From Syntrophales bacterium (lineage in GTDB: Bacteria; Desulfobacterota; Syntrophia; Syntrophales; UBA2210): 44,258 nt of DNA. The stretch lies in assembly GCA_028718565.1 (NCBI GenBank), contig JAQULO010000011.1, positions 1 to 44,258 on the forward strand, in the 5' to 3' direction. Under the pieces are notes generated by a model, which saw only the letters and a program-made list of their open reading frames with translations, searched no databases and was not told the DNA's origin. Made by a program: the position numbers and the translations under genes. Shown here piece after piece: positions 17,393 through 25,878 of the stretch; the first letter of the stretch is position 1, and the number at the start of each line of letters is the position of its first letter.

Positions 17393-17656
17393 CTAAGTCC
17401 GGCTTGCGGCCAACCTCTCCACATAATCGCACACTTGGCGCAGCGTCCTGATATCCATGGCCTGTTTCTTTTCCTCCTGGGTCAGCTCAGAGTCAAGCAT
17501 GTTTTCAATCTCCAGGAGGAGTTCAATCGCATCGATGCTGTCAAAGTCGTGTTTTTCTCTTAAATCGTCATCCATCCCCGGGTCTTCCATTTCAAATTCC
17601 TTCCGGCAAAAATCAAGGATGGCCGTTTCAATTTCTTTTCGTGTCATAGAGGTCAT
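17393..17656 (-). CDS. Acyl carrier protein (2)
   Basis: ACP of about 87 residues with the phosphopantetheine serine in DFDSIDAIELL and an acidic helical surface. ATG 17656 follows GGAG by six bases; the extra upstream residues in the longer frame come from a TTG start and are not needed. It lies between the thioesterase and ketosynthase 1 with gaps of only tens of bases, so it is likely the main carrier for one of these enzymes. Confidence 0.93.
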   Translation of the reverse strand: MTSMTRKEIETAILDFCRKEFEMEDPGMDDDLREKHDFDSIDAIELLLEIENMLDSELTQEEKKQAMDIRTLRQVCDYVERLAASRT

Positions 17657-17682
17657 CAAATACTCCAATAGTAATGATCTTT

Positions 17683-18162
17683 TCAGGTCGGGAAGGTTTT
17701 CCAGAGCTGAACGGTTTTAGGATCGACAGCCGTGGGCTTCCCCGAAGCGCTCAGGGCACAGTGCTTGGTAAAACCTTTGCAGACGAGCGCGCCCGACTCG
17801 GCATGGGTGATGACATAGTCAAAGCGGAGCTTGACCCGCTCCAGTTCCGCCGGGCGGGTGTAGACGAACAGGGGATCGTCATAATGGAGTGGCTCGTAAA
17901 ATTGGACTCCCAGATCGAAGATCGGATAGACGTAACCGCTGGCCTCCACCTCTTTGTACGGATACGCCGTGTCGCGCATGAGGGAGGCGCGACCGTATTC
18001 AAAATAGCGCAGGTAATTAGCGTGATAGACAACATCCGAACGATCCGTATCGGCGTAAAGTATCCTGTTTTTGCAGCGGTGCCAGTAAAACCCTGTCGAT
18101 TGATCCCGAAAATAGAAGGATTGCATCGACTGGCTTTCCGGCTTGAAAGGTTGAGGCCTCAT
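17683..18162 (-). CDS. Hotdog thioesterase of the YbgC/4-hydroxybenzoyl-CoA type
   Basis: Acyl-thioesterase of about 159 residues. The hotdog signature is seen in LYADTDRSDVVYHANYLRYF (about 35-54), where the usual glycine after the DTD triplet is replaced by Ser-Asp. Family members release acyl groups from CoA or ACP, and aryl-polyene clusters usually contain one or two. ATG 18162 overlaps the region of the KS stop and has AGGGG nine bases upstream. It may edit or release chains stalled on the ACPs. Confidence 0.85.
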   Translation of the reverse strand: MRPQPFKPESQSMQSFYFRDQSTGFYWHRCKNRILYADTDRSDVVYHANYLRYFEYGRASLMRDTAYPYKEVEASGYVYPIFDLGVQFYEPLHYDDPLFVYTRPAELERVKLRFDYVITHAESGALVCKGFTKHCALSASGKPTAVDPKTVQLWKTFPT

Positions 18163-18163
18163 A

Positions 18164-19429
18164 TCATACGCCCCTGAAGAGAATGCAACAGTTTGTTCCC
18201 CCGAATCCGAAGGCATTGACCAGGGCAATTTCATGATGGGTCTTCCTGGCTTGGTTTGGAACAAAGTCGAGACCCTCAAACTGGGGATCGGGGATATGGT
18301 TGATCGTGGGAAGAATCAGTCCCTGCCGCATCCCTTCAATGGTCAGCGTATCCTCGATCGCAGCTGCCGCGCCCAAGGTATGACCGATCTGGGATTTGTT
18401 TGATGATATGGGAATGCGCTTCAAACGATCGCCGAAGACCTCCTTCAGGCAGTCCACCTCGGTTTCATCCCCCCTGGATGTTGATGTTCCGTGAGCATTG
18501 ATATAATGCACGTCATCCGGAGTCAGCTGGGCATCATCGATTGTTTCTCGGATTGCCCGGACAATCGTTTCTTTCTTCGGCCGGGTAAAATGGTGGGCAT
18601 CGGATGTCCAGCCGACGCCAATCACCTCCGCTCTGGCCTGGAGACCGTGCGCGGCAATCGCTTCTTCGGCGGCCAGGACAATCACTCCGCCCCCTTCCGA
18701 AACGACAAAGCCCTTGCGATCGAGGCTGAACGGGCGCGAGGCCTGAAGGGGATCGTCATGTGCCCGGTCATGGGCGTTGATTTTTATGGTGGCGTTCATA
18801 TTGGCGAAGCCGTGAATAATCTCAGGGATTATGGGCATATCCACCCCCCCTGCCAAGACAAAGTCACAATCGCCGTCGCGGATCATTCGGGAGCCGATGC
18901 CGATGGCGTGGTTGCCGGAGGCACAGGCCCCCTGGGGCGAAAAGACCGGACCGGTAAAGCCCATGAGCATTCCCGCTTTCCCCGACGGCAGGTTGGCGCA
19001 TAAATTGGGTAGAAGATAGGGACTGACTTTGAGACCGCCCCCGTCCCGCACGTTGTTCATGGCAATGCGGAATGAGTCTGTGCCATTGATGGCCGAGCCG
19101 ATCAGGCAGGCCGTTCGGGGGGCCGTATCCTTATCCATTAGGAGACCCGCATTCTCCATGGCTTCCTTGACAACGGCCATGGTGAGAATCACAAAGGAGG
19201 CATTCCAGTTGTATACTTCCTTCTCATCGGAAAAATCGTAGCCCCTGGGATCCCAATCGGGGATTTCCCCTACGACATTACACAGGGAATCCACTTGGCA
19301 CCGGGTCACCTTACGAAACCCCGACTCTCCGCGGACCGCCCGCTCCCACGTCTTCGCAAAGGTCTTCCCCAACGGAGTGGCGGCGCCATATCCGATCACA
19401 AAAACCCGTCTGTTCTTGGGCGCCTTCAT
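18164..19429 (-). CDS. FabF-type ketosynthase (2)
   Basis: Condensing enzyme of about 421 residues with C169 in PQGACASGNHAI and the histidines in NAHGTSTSRGD and SQIGHTLGAAAA, so catalytically complete. The start MKAPKNRRVFVIGYGAATPLG fits the family, and ATG 19429 is preferred over the longer frame. It sits directly before the thioesterase. With ketosynthase 3 it forms a tandem pair of similar but clearly distinct enzymes, so the cluster probably uses different condensations for different chain positions. Confidence 0.92.
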   Translation of the reverse strand: MKAPKNRRVFVIGYGAATPLGKTFAKTWERAVRGESGFRKVTRCQVDSLCNVVGEIPDWDPRGYDFSDEKEVYNWNASFVILTMAVVKEAMENAGLLMDKDTAPRTACLIGSAINGTDSFRIAMNNVRDGGGLKVSPYLLPNLCANLPSGKAGMLMGFTGPVFSPQGACASGNHAIGIGSRMIRDGDCDFVLAGGVDMPIIPEIIHGFANMNATIKINAHDRAHDDPLQASRPFSLDRKGFVVSEGGGVIVLAAEEAIAAHGLQARAEVIGVGWTSDAHHFTRPKKETIVRAIRETIDDAQLTPDDVHYINAHGTSTSRGDETEVDCLKEVFGDRLKRIPISSNKSQIGHTLGAAAAIEDTLTIEGMRQGLILPTINHIPDPQFEGLDFVPNQARKTHHEIALVNAFGFGGTNCCILFRGV

Positions 19430-19461
19430 CCTGTAGACCTCAGTGTTTCCATCATCCGTAC

Positions 19462-20712
19462 CTATTCCGTCCGGCGAAGAACAACGCAGGCATTGCAGCC
19501 GCCGAATCCGAATGCATTTTTTAACACAAATTCCTGGGGAAGCACCCTGGCCCCTTCCGCCACACAATCGATATCAATCTCCGGGTCGGGAGCGTAATTG
19601 ATGGTCGGCAGGAGGGTGTCGCGCCGCATTCCCTCCATGGCGAGAATCATTTCGATTGCGCTTGATGCCCCCATCGCATGACCCGTCTGGGACTTGTTGG
19701 CCGACACCGGAGGCATCCGATTCCCGAAAACTTCGCGTAGGGCGTCTACCTCAATCTTGTCGCCGATTTTGGTAGAGGTGCCGTGGGCATTGACCGCAGC
19801 GATGTTCCCCGGAACGAGACCCGCATGAGTGATGCTCTCTGCGATGCACCGCCTGGCCGTTTCCAGGTTCGGAGCGACAAAATGGTGGGCATCCGATGTC
19901 ATGGCCCACCCCGCCATCTCAAAGGCCGGTTTCAGGCGGCGGGATTCGGCAAAGGCCTTGCTTGCAACCACAACGCACCCCGCGCCTTCCGACGCGACAA
20001 AGCCGCGGCGATTCAAGGAGAAAGGACGACTTGCCTTCTCCGGCGATTCCTCCGGCTGGCCCTCTTTGGGCCTGAAGCTGCCGTTCATGGATGCAAAGCC
20101 CCCCAAAAGGGTTTCAACGAGAGGAAAATCCACGGCGCCGCAGATCACCACATCGGCCATTCCTGCTTCGATGAGCATGGCGCCGATGATCACGGACGTA
20201 GCTCCGGTCGCACAGGCAGTGATAGTAGCGGTAATGGGACCGGTTGCCCCGGTCATGATCGATATCTTGCCGCCGACCATGTTGATACAGGAGTTCGGAT
20301 TGGTGAAGGGATGCGGAAGCTTCCCGTCGGCAACCAAGAGCCTGTCGGCCTGAATGACCGCATCGAGCCCCCCCACGGCAGAGCTGAAGGTTATGGCCGT
20401 TCGCGGCGCCAGATCCGCTGTCATCTCGATCCCGCTTTTCTCCAGCGCCCGCCGGACAACGAGCATGGCGTACTTGAAAATTGGGGACGACCAGAGAGCC
20501 ATGTCGCGTGACGCCAGAAAGGGGTAAGCCCCGGTATCGATATCCTCAACCTGGCCGGCGATTCTGACCGGGAAACGATCTCTCAGGGGAAAACGGGTCA
20601 GGGCGACGATGCCGCTCCGACCTTCCGAGGCCCGCTTCCACTGCGTCTCCAGATCGATGCCCAGCGGGGAAACGGCGTCATAGCCAAGGATGACCGGTCT
20701 GTGTCTTTTCAT
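19462..20712 (-). CDS. FabF-type ketosynthase (3)
   Basis: Condensing enzyme of 416 residues with C167 in TITACATGATSV and the histidines in NAHGTSTKIGD and SQTGHAMGASSA. The start MKRHRPVILGYDAVSPLG is typical. It is 32 bases upstream of ketosynthase 2 and 40 bases downstream of a radical SAM gene. The insertion PKEGQPEESPEK around residues 218-229 differs from the other ketosynthases of the cluster. It is likely active, with an unknown chain-length preference. Confidence 0.92.
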   Translation of the reverse strand: MKRHRPVILGYDAVSPLGIDLETQWKRASEGRSGIVALTRFPLRDRFPVRIAGQVEDIDTGAYPFLASRDMALWSSPIFKYAMLVVRRALEKSGIEMTADLAPRTAITFSSAVGGLDAVIQADRLLVADGKLPHPFTNPNSCINMVGGKISIMTGATGPITATITACATGATSVIIGAMLIEAGMADVVICGAVDFPLVETLLGGFASMNGSFRPKEGQPEESPEKASRPFSLNRRGFVASEGAGCVVVASKAFAESRRLKPAFEMAGWAMTSDAHHFVAPNLETARRCIAESITHAGLVPGNIAAVNAHGTSTKIGDKIEVDALREVFGNRMPPVSANKSQTGHAMGASSAIEMILAMEGMRRDTLLPTINYAPDPEIDIDCVAEGARVLPQEFVLKNAFGFGGCNACVVLRRTE

Positions 20713-20752
20713 TCGTTTCGAGTCTCAGACATCATGATGAGCTTGGAACCCT

Positions 20753-21751
20753 CTACCAGGGGATGAATCGGTAGAGCTTGGCAAACATCTCATAAACTTC
20801 TATCCAGTTCTGTAGATCCCGAGTCGACTTCAGATGCGCACGCTTGTTGACCATCACCCAGCTCATATGGGCGGCGCCGTCTTTGCACGTGGCGCAGTTC
20901 CTGGTTGCTGAGGTGCAGCATCGGTGTACGGTCCGGAGATCAGAAGCCCACCGGACAAACCGGATGAGTCGTTTGGGCTGAGGCTTTCGGTCGTCCAACT
21001 GTTCGGTGACGGAGGGGCATTCGTTCCAGCCGAAGGGGCGCCCCAGCATCTTCCCCGTAGTGATGATTTCGTGATAGTACTTGGAGGAGATCACCGTCCG
21101 CGGGTAGGCATCGAGCATGGCGTCCATTTCGACACGGACATCCCGGAGCTTTTCATCCGTCCAGAAAAACCCGTCCACCTGCTCATCATTCGTCAACAAC
21201 TGGAGATGAACCTTCAGCCCCACATCGGAGATCTTCCGGATGACCGGTTCCATCCGTCCGACCTGCTTCGGCGTAATGGTGTAGAGGTAGTAGGCATTCG
21301 GATCTCCTTCATAGTGCTTGCTTGATACGGCAAAGGTGTCTCTGCCCCGCAGCACCTTTTCGTCCTCTTCATTTCCCCACAACGAAATACCCACCATCAT
21401 GTCGGGGAAACGGTCACGCGGAACCTTGATCTGCCCGTTGGTCGCGCAAAACGTCGGCATCACCTGATAAAACGCCTCGATCCGATCAAACTGGAGGGTC
21501 GGCTCGCCGCCGATCAAGATCGCCAGGTTCACCCCCCGCTCCTTTTCCTGCCGGACAAAGGCGCGCCACTTGGCCGGATCCGTTTCTTCTATAGCCGCTT
21601 CATGCTCGTTGGATGAAAAGAAAAAACACCCCTTGCAGCGCAGATTGCACCGGTTGGTAACATCGTAGATGGAACTTCGGATATTGAGCGCGGAGATCTT
21701 CCGGTATCGCTCATGCCACGCAGCATCCAGTAACGAACTGACAGTATTCAT
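20753..21751 (-). CDS. Radical SAM enzyme, paralogue A of a tandem pair
   Basis: Protein of 332 residues with the radical SAM cluster ligands C35, C39 and C42 in TNRCNLRCKGC close to the N-terminus. The glycine-rich SAM segment reads LIGGEPTL. The C-terminal part holds several cysteines (HRCCTSATRNCATC) that could bind an auxiliary iron-sulfur cluster, as in SPASM/Twitch-type proteins. The gene is paralogous to the one just upstream on the same strand (21830). Both share segments such as ISLWGN and ISVWGN, and YTITP and YTFTR. Substrate unknown; acting on an acyl chain is the obvious guess from context. Confidence 0.85.
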   Translation of the reverse strand: MNTVSSLLDAAWHERYRKISALNIRSSIYDVTNRCNLRCKGCFFFSSNEHEAAIEETDPAKWRAFVRQEKERGVNLAILIGGEPTLQFDRIEAFYQVMPTFCATNGQIKVPRDRFPDMMVGISLWGNEEDEKVLRGRDTFAVSSKHYEGDPNAYYLYTITPKQVGRMEPVIRKISDVGLKVHLQLLTNDEQVDGFFWTDEKLRDVRVEMDAMLDAYPRTVISSKYYHEIITTGKMLGRPFGWNECPSVTEQLDDRKPQPKRLIRFVRWASDLRTVHRCCTSATRNCATCKDGAAHMSWVMVNKRAHLKSTRDLQNWIEVYEMFAKLYRFIPW

Positions 21752-21829
21752 AGGCTACAGGTCTCTTCTCAAAACAAGGTCCGGACTGTTGACGGACAAC
21801 GGATCGCGGTCATGCCGGCCGGCATCGTA

Positions 21830-22921
21830 TTATTCCGGCCTTTGAGGCGGCTCGACCTGCTCAGGACACAGGTTGTCGCTTTTTTTATAACCCATGACCC
21901 AGACAGCCAGATAGGTGTCGACATAGTCAAGCCATGACCTGAATGTATCCGGTTGTGTCGCGTGCCGGTGGAGGCGTGCGGTGACCACGGCGCTGCCGGA
22001 GGCGTAATGCCGACAGTCGTTGCAATCCGTGTCGGGGACGCAACACGCTTTCTCCCGATCCCAGGAGAGATCTGCCCGGTATTGGCGGAAGGATCGCCCC
22101 AGACCGATGTCCTCAGAAGGGTTCATGCGCGGGTATGAACATCCGTAGATCTGATGCAGACCGGACGGTTGTGTATGGGCGACGGCATTATACGTCGAAT
22201 AGATTACATTTTCGGGATACTGCGCAAGAAGATCCAGCATGACTCTGCGTGTCAGATCCAATGATTTGAGATCGTGTCGGAGATTGCCTTCATAGCCGAC
22301 AGGGGCCGAAAACATATTGAAGGTAACCTTGCCGCCGTGGCCGGCGATCATTTTCACAACCTCATGGGCCTCATCGATATTGTTTCGTGTAAACGTATAA
22401 ACGAAAAGGGCCCTGGGGTCATTTTGATAATTATCGAGCTGCTTTAATAATAAATTTTTTGCTCTTCTGATGCGTAAGCTCGTACGATCATTGCCCCAGA
22501 CTGAGATATGTATCCTGTAGCCGACCGATTCGGGGATGCGTATGAAACCGTTGGTGGCGATGCAGCCGAGGGAAACTTCTTCGTAACAGGTCTCCAGAAT
22601 ACGCGGGACGAGGGACGGCTCGGCCCCCGCCAGTACAACAAACGTAATCCCTCTTTTTTTCTCCTGGCTCATCAACTCCTGCCAGGCCTTGGGGTTTTCA
22701 TTGCACTGGGCGAACTGTTTTTGTCCCTCATAATAGTAACAACCGTCGCAGCGGATGTTGCAGCGCGTGGTCATGTCGTAGCTCGATTCCCGGAGAAAAA
22801 AATACTTTCGCACCTTTTCCCAGCGCTCGCGAACCGCGGCGTCGGCCAGGATCTCAGAAAATTTCCAGATTCCTGATTCTGTATTGCAACGGGATGATGC
22901 CAGGGTACTTGTCTGATTCAT
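21830..22921 (-). CDS. Radical SAM enzyme, paralogue B of a tandem pair
   Basis: Protein of about 363 residues with the cluster ligands C54, C58 and C61 in TTRCNIRCDGCYYYEG. It also has the partner paralogue's landmarks: LAGAEPSL, ATNGFIRIP, ISVWGN and a cysteine-rich C-terminal part (CCVPDTDCNDC) that may hold a second cluster. ATG 22921 is preferred over the upstream TTG because GGTGG lies at the right distance. A 78-base gap separates it from paralogue A. The tandem retention suggests sequential or partner roles on one substrate. Confidence 0.85.
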   Translation of the reverse strand: MNQTSTLASSRCNTESGIWKFSEILADAAVRERWEKVRKYFFLRESSYDMTTRCNIRCDGCYYYEGQKQFAQCNENPKAWQELMSQEKKRGITFVVLAGAEPSLVPRILETCYEEVSLGCIATNGFIRIPESVGYRIHISVWGNDRTSLRIRRAKNLLLKQLDNYQNDPRALFVYTFTRNNIDEAHEVVKMIAGHGGKVTFNMFSAPVGYEGNLRHDLKSLDLTRRVMLDLLAQYPENVIYSTYNAVAHTQPSGLHQIYGCSYPRMNPSEDIGLGRSFRQYRADLSWDREKACCVPDTDCNDCRHYASGSAVVTARLHRHATQPDTFRSWLDYVDTYLAVWVMGYKKSDNLCPEQVEPPQRPE

Positions 22922-22944
22922 CGCTTGACCACCAATCAACCGGT

Positions 22945-23214
22945 TTATTTATTTTCCAAATTCTGCCGGATATAGTCGGCGATCTTGCGAATGCTGCCGA
23001 GCTTCGGATAATCGTCTTCGTCGATGGCAACGCCATACTCATCCTGAAGCACCAGAACCACCGTCGCCATATCCATACTATCGACACCCAACTCATCGAC
23101 CAGGTCAAGATCGGGCGCAAAGGCCTCCGGGGTCATATTTTCCAGCTTCAGCTCGAAAATGATAATTTCGGCAATACGACGAATCAGGGCTTCCTGATCT
23201 ACACATGCAGACAT
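22945..23214 (-). CDS. Acyl carrier protein (3)
   Basis: ACP of about 89 residues with the phosphopantetheine serine in ELGVDSMDMATVVL. The sequence differs from the canonical DSL/DSI form by having Met after the serine, and the region after it (ATVVLVLQDEYG) is less acidic than in the other ACPs. ATG 23214 follows AAGGAGG by seven to eight bases, an excellent ribosome site. It lies next to the FabZ-like gene and may be its preferred carrier. Confidence 0.92.
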   Translation of the reverse strand: MSACVDQEALIRRIAEIIIFELKLENMTPEAFAPDLDLVDELGVDSMDMATVVLVLQDEYGVAIDEDDYPKLGSIRKIADYIRQNLENK

Positions 23215-23244
23215 CCACAACCCTCCTTGCTGAACAAAAACATG

Positions 23245-23619
23245 TTATAACAGCACCACATTCATCATTCCGGTGCAAGACGTTTCTCCGTTTACGGCAA
23301 CTTTAAAGTGCCAGTCGAGACGATCCCCGCGATCCGGAAGCGTCAGGGATATCGTCAAGACATCCCCCGGCCTGACGGGCAGCCTGAACCTGACCCTTTT
23401 GATGCCGGCTATTTGAACTTGTTTCCCCATTTCTGACGCATGCCGACGGACGATATCACCCACCATGGCCAACAGGGCAACGCCGGGCAGAATCGGTGCA
23501 TTGGGGAAGTGGCCGGAAAACCACTGTGATGACGGATCAATGCATGCTTCCGCCCAAACGGGCCCATCCGGTCCCGACCCCCTGCCTTGATAGGATACGC
23601 TGTGCCAAATTTCCTGCAT
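23245..23619 (-). CDS. FabZ/ApeI-like 3-hydroxyacyl-ACP dehydratase
   Basis: Hotdog-fold protein of 124 residues. The catalytic histidine is H37 in SGHFPNAPILPGVALLAM. The acidic partner found 14 residues after this histidine in FabA and FabZ (Asp or Glu) is alanine here (A51), while an Asp lies four residues later. It may thus be a dehydratase with a relocated acid, a thioester-binding non-enzyme, or an isomerase-like variant. The start has AGGAG eight bases upstream. The gap to the deacetylase gene (23620-23713) holds only a possible weak promoter. Confidence 0.78.
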   Translation of the reverse strand: MQEIWHSVSYQGRGSGPDGPVWAEACIDPSSQWFSGHFPNAPILPGVALLAMVGDIVRRHASEMGKQVQIAGIKRVRFRLPVRPGDVLTISLTLPDRGDRLDWHFKVAVNGETSCTGMMNVVLL

Positions 23620-23713
23620 GGAAGCTCCTATCCTTCAAGCTGCTAAGGGGGAACCTCTATCATTGTTCCAGCGAGAGATCAATATTTTTTCATCTGTGTG
23701 TAATGAATAGATT

Positions 23714-24532
23714 TCATGACCCGATCCCGTCCGATTTGGACATAATCGGTCGCCCTATCAGCTCGGCAGGGGGAATTATCTGCAATCCCTTATCCCTCAA
23801 GCCGGACAGGATGGAGTCGACCTGGCGGAGCCAGACATTGACTGCTGTCTGCCTCCTCGGTCGGATGTCATGAAGCATAATGATATCATCCTGCTTTACT
23901 TTCTTCAGAATCCGCCGGGACAATCCTCGGAGGCGCCTGTTGCCGAAGTCGTTTCCCCGGCAGGAAAAGTTCAGGGCATATAGTCCCTCCTCCGGGAGAA
24001 TGGCGGCGAGTTTCGGGTTGGTGATGCCTACCGGGGGGCGAAAGGCGATCGGCGCAATACCGAATCGACGGAGCAGAATCTGGGTCGATGCGATCTCGCA
24101 CCTGATGCGCCTGCAGGAACGCAACATCAAAAGGGGATCATGGCAATAGGAGTGATTGCCGATATCGTGCCCCTTTTCGAGGATGGCCGCAATGAGATCG
24201 CTGTGTCTTTCGGCATTCTCCCCCGTTACAAAAAAAGCGGCCTTGATTTCATGCCGATCCAGGAGTTCAAGAAGGGGGCCGGTTGTCACAGGGTCAGGGC
24301 CGTCATCAAAGGTCACGGCGACAAAGGCTCTGCCGGTGCGTCCCCGGCTGATGACAGGCAGGAAAAAGCCTTTCGTCGGGAGAAACGGGGCGATGAGGCA
24401 GAGCACAACAAAGACGGCCAGGGGTGCAATCGCCCATTCGGGCCGATAAAGGTACAGGATCAGACCGAGAAGGAGCGCTGTCAGACCGGTTATCATGGCC
24501 GGTGCGACAGGTCTTTTTTGATGTCCGTTCAT
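23714..24532 (-). CDS. Membrane-anchored polysaccharide deacetylase-like protein
   Basis: Protein of about 272 residues with two N-terminal membrane segments (about 12-30 and 34-52) followed by a NodB-type deacetylase domain. The metal and catalytic motifs are TFDDGPDP (D76-D77), HSYCHD (H127 and H131) and RPPVG, so the enzyme looks complete. Such proteins remove N- or O-acetyl groups from sugars, or act on undecaprenyl-linked aminosugars. A member in a lipid cluster may deacetylate a glycolipid headgroup. ATG 24532 overlaps the previous gene's stop (ATGA). Confidence 0.88.
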   Translation of the reverse strand: MNGHQKRPVAPAMITGLTALLLGLILYLYRPEWAIAPLAVFVVLCLIAPFLPTKGFFLPVISRGRTGRAFVAVTFDDGPDPVTTGPLLELLDRHEIKAAFFVTGENAERHSDLIAAILEKGHDIGNHSYCHDPLLMLRSCRRIRCEIASTQILLRRFGIAPIAFRPPVGITNPKLAAILPEEGLYALNFSCRGNDFGNRRLRGLSRRILKKVKQDDIIMLHDIRPRRQTAVNVWLRQVDSILSGLRDKGLQIIPPAELIGRPIMSKSDGIGS

Positions 24533-25878
24533 CGAATCAGATTCTCCCACAGGGGGCCGACACGTCCCCGGGCATGGAGTTTTGCCATCAGCTTGTACAT
24601 TCCCGGCGGCCCGCTCCCGATCACCCAGTTCGTATGTTTGGCGGCATGCGCCATCAAGAGATCTATGACGTCCTCCCGATCCAGGGCCGGTGACCAGTAG
24701 AATGTCGGTTCCAGAAGATTTTTATTGCGGGCGAGCTGCTTTTCATTCAGGGCCGTTTCATACAAGTCGGTATGCGGATAAATTCTCACCCCGCAAAAGA
24801 CGAAAAGAACGGTTTTCTCCAATTGCACGCCGTTTGATAAAGTGGACTGCAGGGTCCGCTCATTTTCACCGGGACCGCCAAGCATCAGGTAATGGGCCAC
24901 ATGGAGACCGGCGTTTCCCGCAAGCCGATGGGACGCTAAGACATCATCCAGGCGGAAGGGTTTTCGATAGGCGGCCAACATGGGATCGCAGAGGGCTTCT
25001 GAACCGAATTCCACATGCTTCAGCCCGGCATCGGCAAGTTGCCGGTAATAATCGGGAGGCGGGATCGTTGGTGTAAAAAAACCGCCCCAGGGGATTGAAA
25101 GGCCGGCCTTTTTGAAGGCCAGGGCAACCGCCAGGCTGTGCTCATAATCGCCGTTGAAGGTTGAATCAGTCAGGTAGAGGTATTTGGCGCCGGCATCCTG
25201 AAGCATTCTGGCCGTGTGCGCAACCTTTCCCGGCTCTGTAAAACGGAATCGGTTTCCTTCGATATGGGGATAGGTGCAATATATGCAGCGGAAGGGGCAC
25301 CCTCTCTTCGTCTGCAGATTGAGCATGCCGCCCCTCTCAAGATAAAAAGACCTGTAAGAATGATCGGGAATGTCGCCGCGCTCGAACGATTCGGATAGCG
25401 GACCAGGAAAGACAACGGGGCCGCTTCCGGTTACGACGCCGGGGATGCCGGAAGCGGGCTCCTTTTTCTGGAGGGCATGCAGCAGCAGAGGGAATCTTTC
25501 TCCTTCGCCGATAACGCCATAATCGGCGTCCAGTCCGGCCATGAATTCGCCGGGCAGGATCGTAAAGCCGCTTCCCCCAAGGACGATAATAGATTTCGAG
25601 TGGCGGCGAACGGTATCGATGAGGCCTCTGATCGTTTCGATAAAGGTTTTCGTATGCGTGTCATCGACGTTGTCGATGTTGCGGATCGAGATGCCGATCA
25701 CGTCGGGGCTATAATCGTTGACAATAGGGGCAAGATTCTCCCGGTCTTTCAGATCGTTCATGTCGATGCTTTTTACCTGATGAGGCGGGGAGATGGCATT
25801 GATGACATAGTCCAGGCCAATAGGGTACGTCGGATAGGGCAGTGTCATTGTGTTGGTTGAGATGAGTAATACTCTCAC
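24529..25878 (-). CDS. Radical SAM enzyme with N-terminal B12-binding-type domain (2)
   Basis: Protein of about 449 residues from GTG 25878, which overlaps the previous stop and follows GGAGG by six bases; the 74 extra residues of the longer frame are noise. The N-terminal 160 residues resemble a cobalamin-binding domain (VRVLLISTNTMTLPYPTYPI at the start, then SPDVIGISIRNI and VLGGSGFTILP). The cluster ligands are C194, C198 and C201 in KRGCPFRCIYC, and the late segment YLMLGGPGENERT contacts SAM. It is unrelated in detail to radical SAM 1 and probably does a different step. It sits next to the CrtI-like gene. Confidence 0.87.
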   Translation of the reverse strand: MRVLLISTNTMTLPYPTYPIGLDYVINAISPPHQVKSIDMNDLKDRENLAPIVNDYSPDVIGISIRNIDNVDDTHTKTFIETIRGLIDTVRRHSKSIIVLGGSGFTILPGEFMAGLDADYGVIGEGERFPLLLHALQKKEPASGIPGVVTGSGPVVFPGPLSESFERGDIPDHSYRSFYLERGGMLNLQTKRGCPFRCIYCTYPHIEGNRFRFTEPGKVAHTARMLQDAGAKYLYLTDSTFNGDYEHSLAVALAFKKAGLSIPWGGFFTPTIPPPDYYRQLADAGLKHVEFGSEALCDPMLAAYRKPFRLDDVLASHRLAGNAGLHVAHYLMLGGPGENERTLQSTLSNGVQLEKTVLFVFCGVRIYPHTDLYETALNEKQLARNKNLLEPTFYWSPALDREDVIDLLMAHAAKHTNWVIGSGPPGMYKLMAKLHARGRVGPLWENLIR

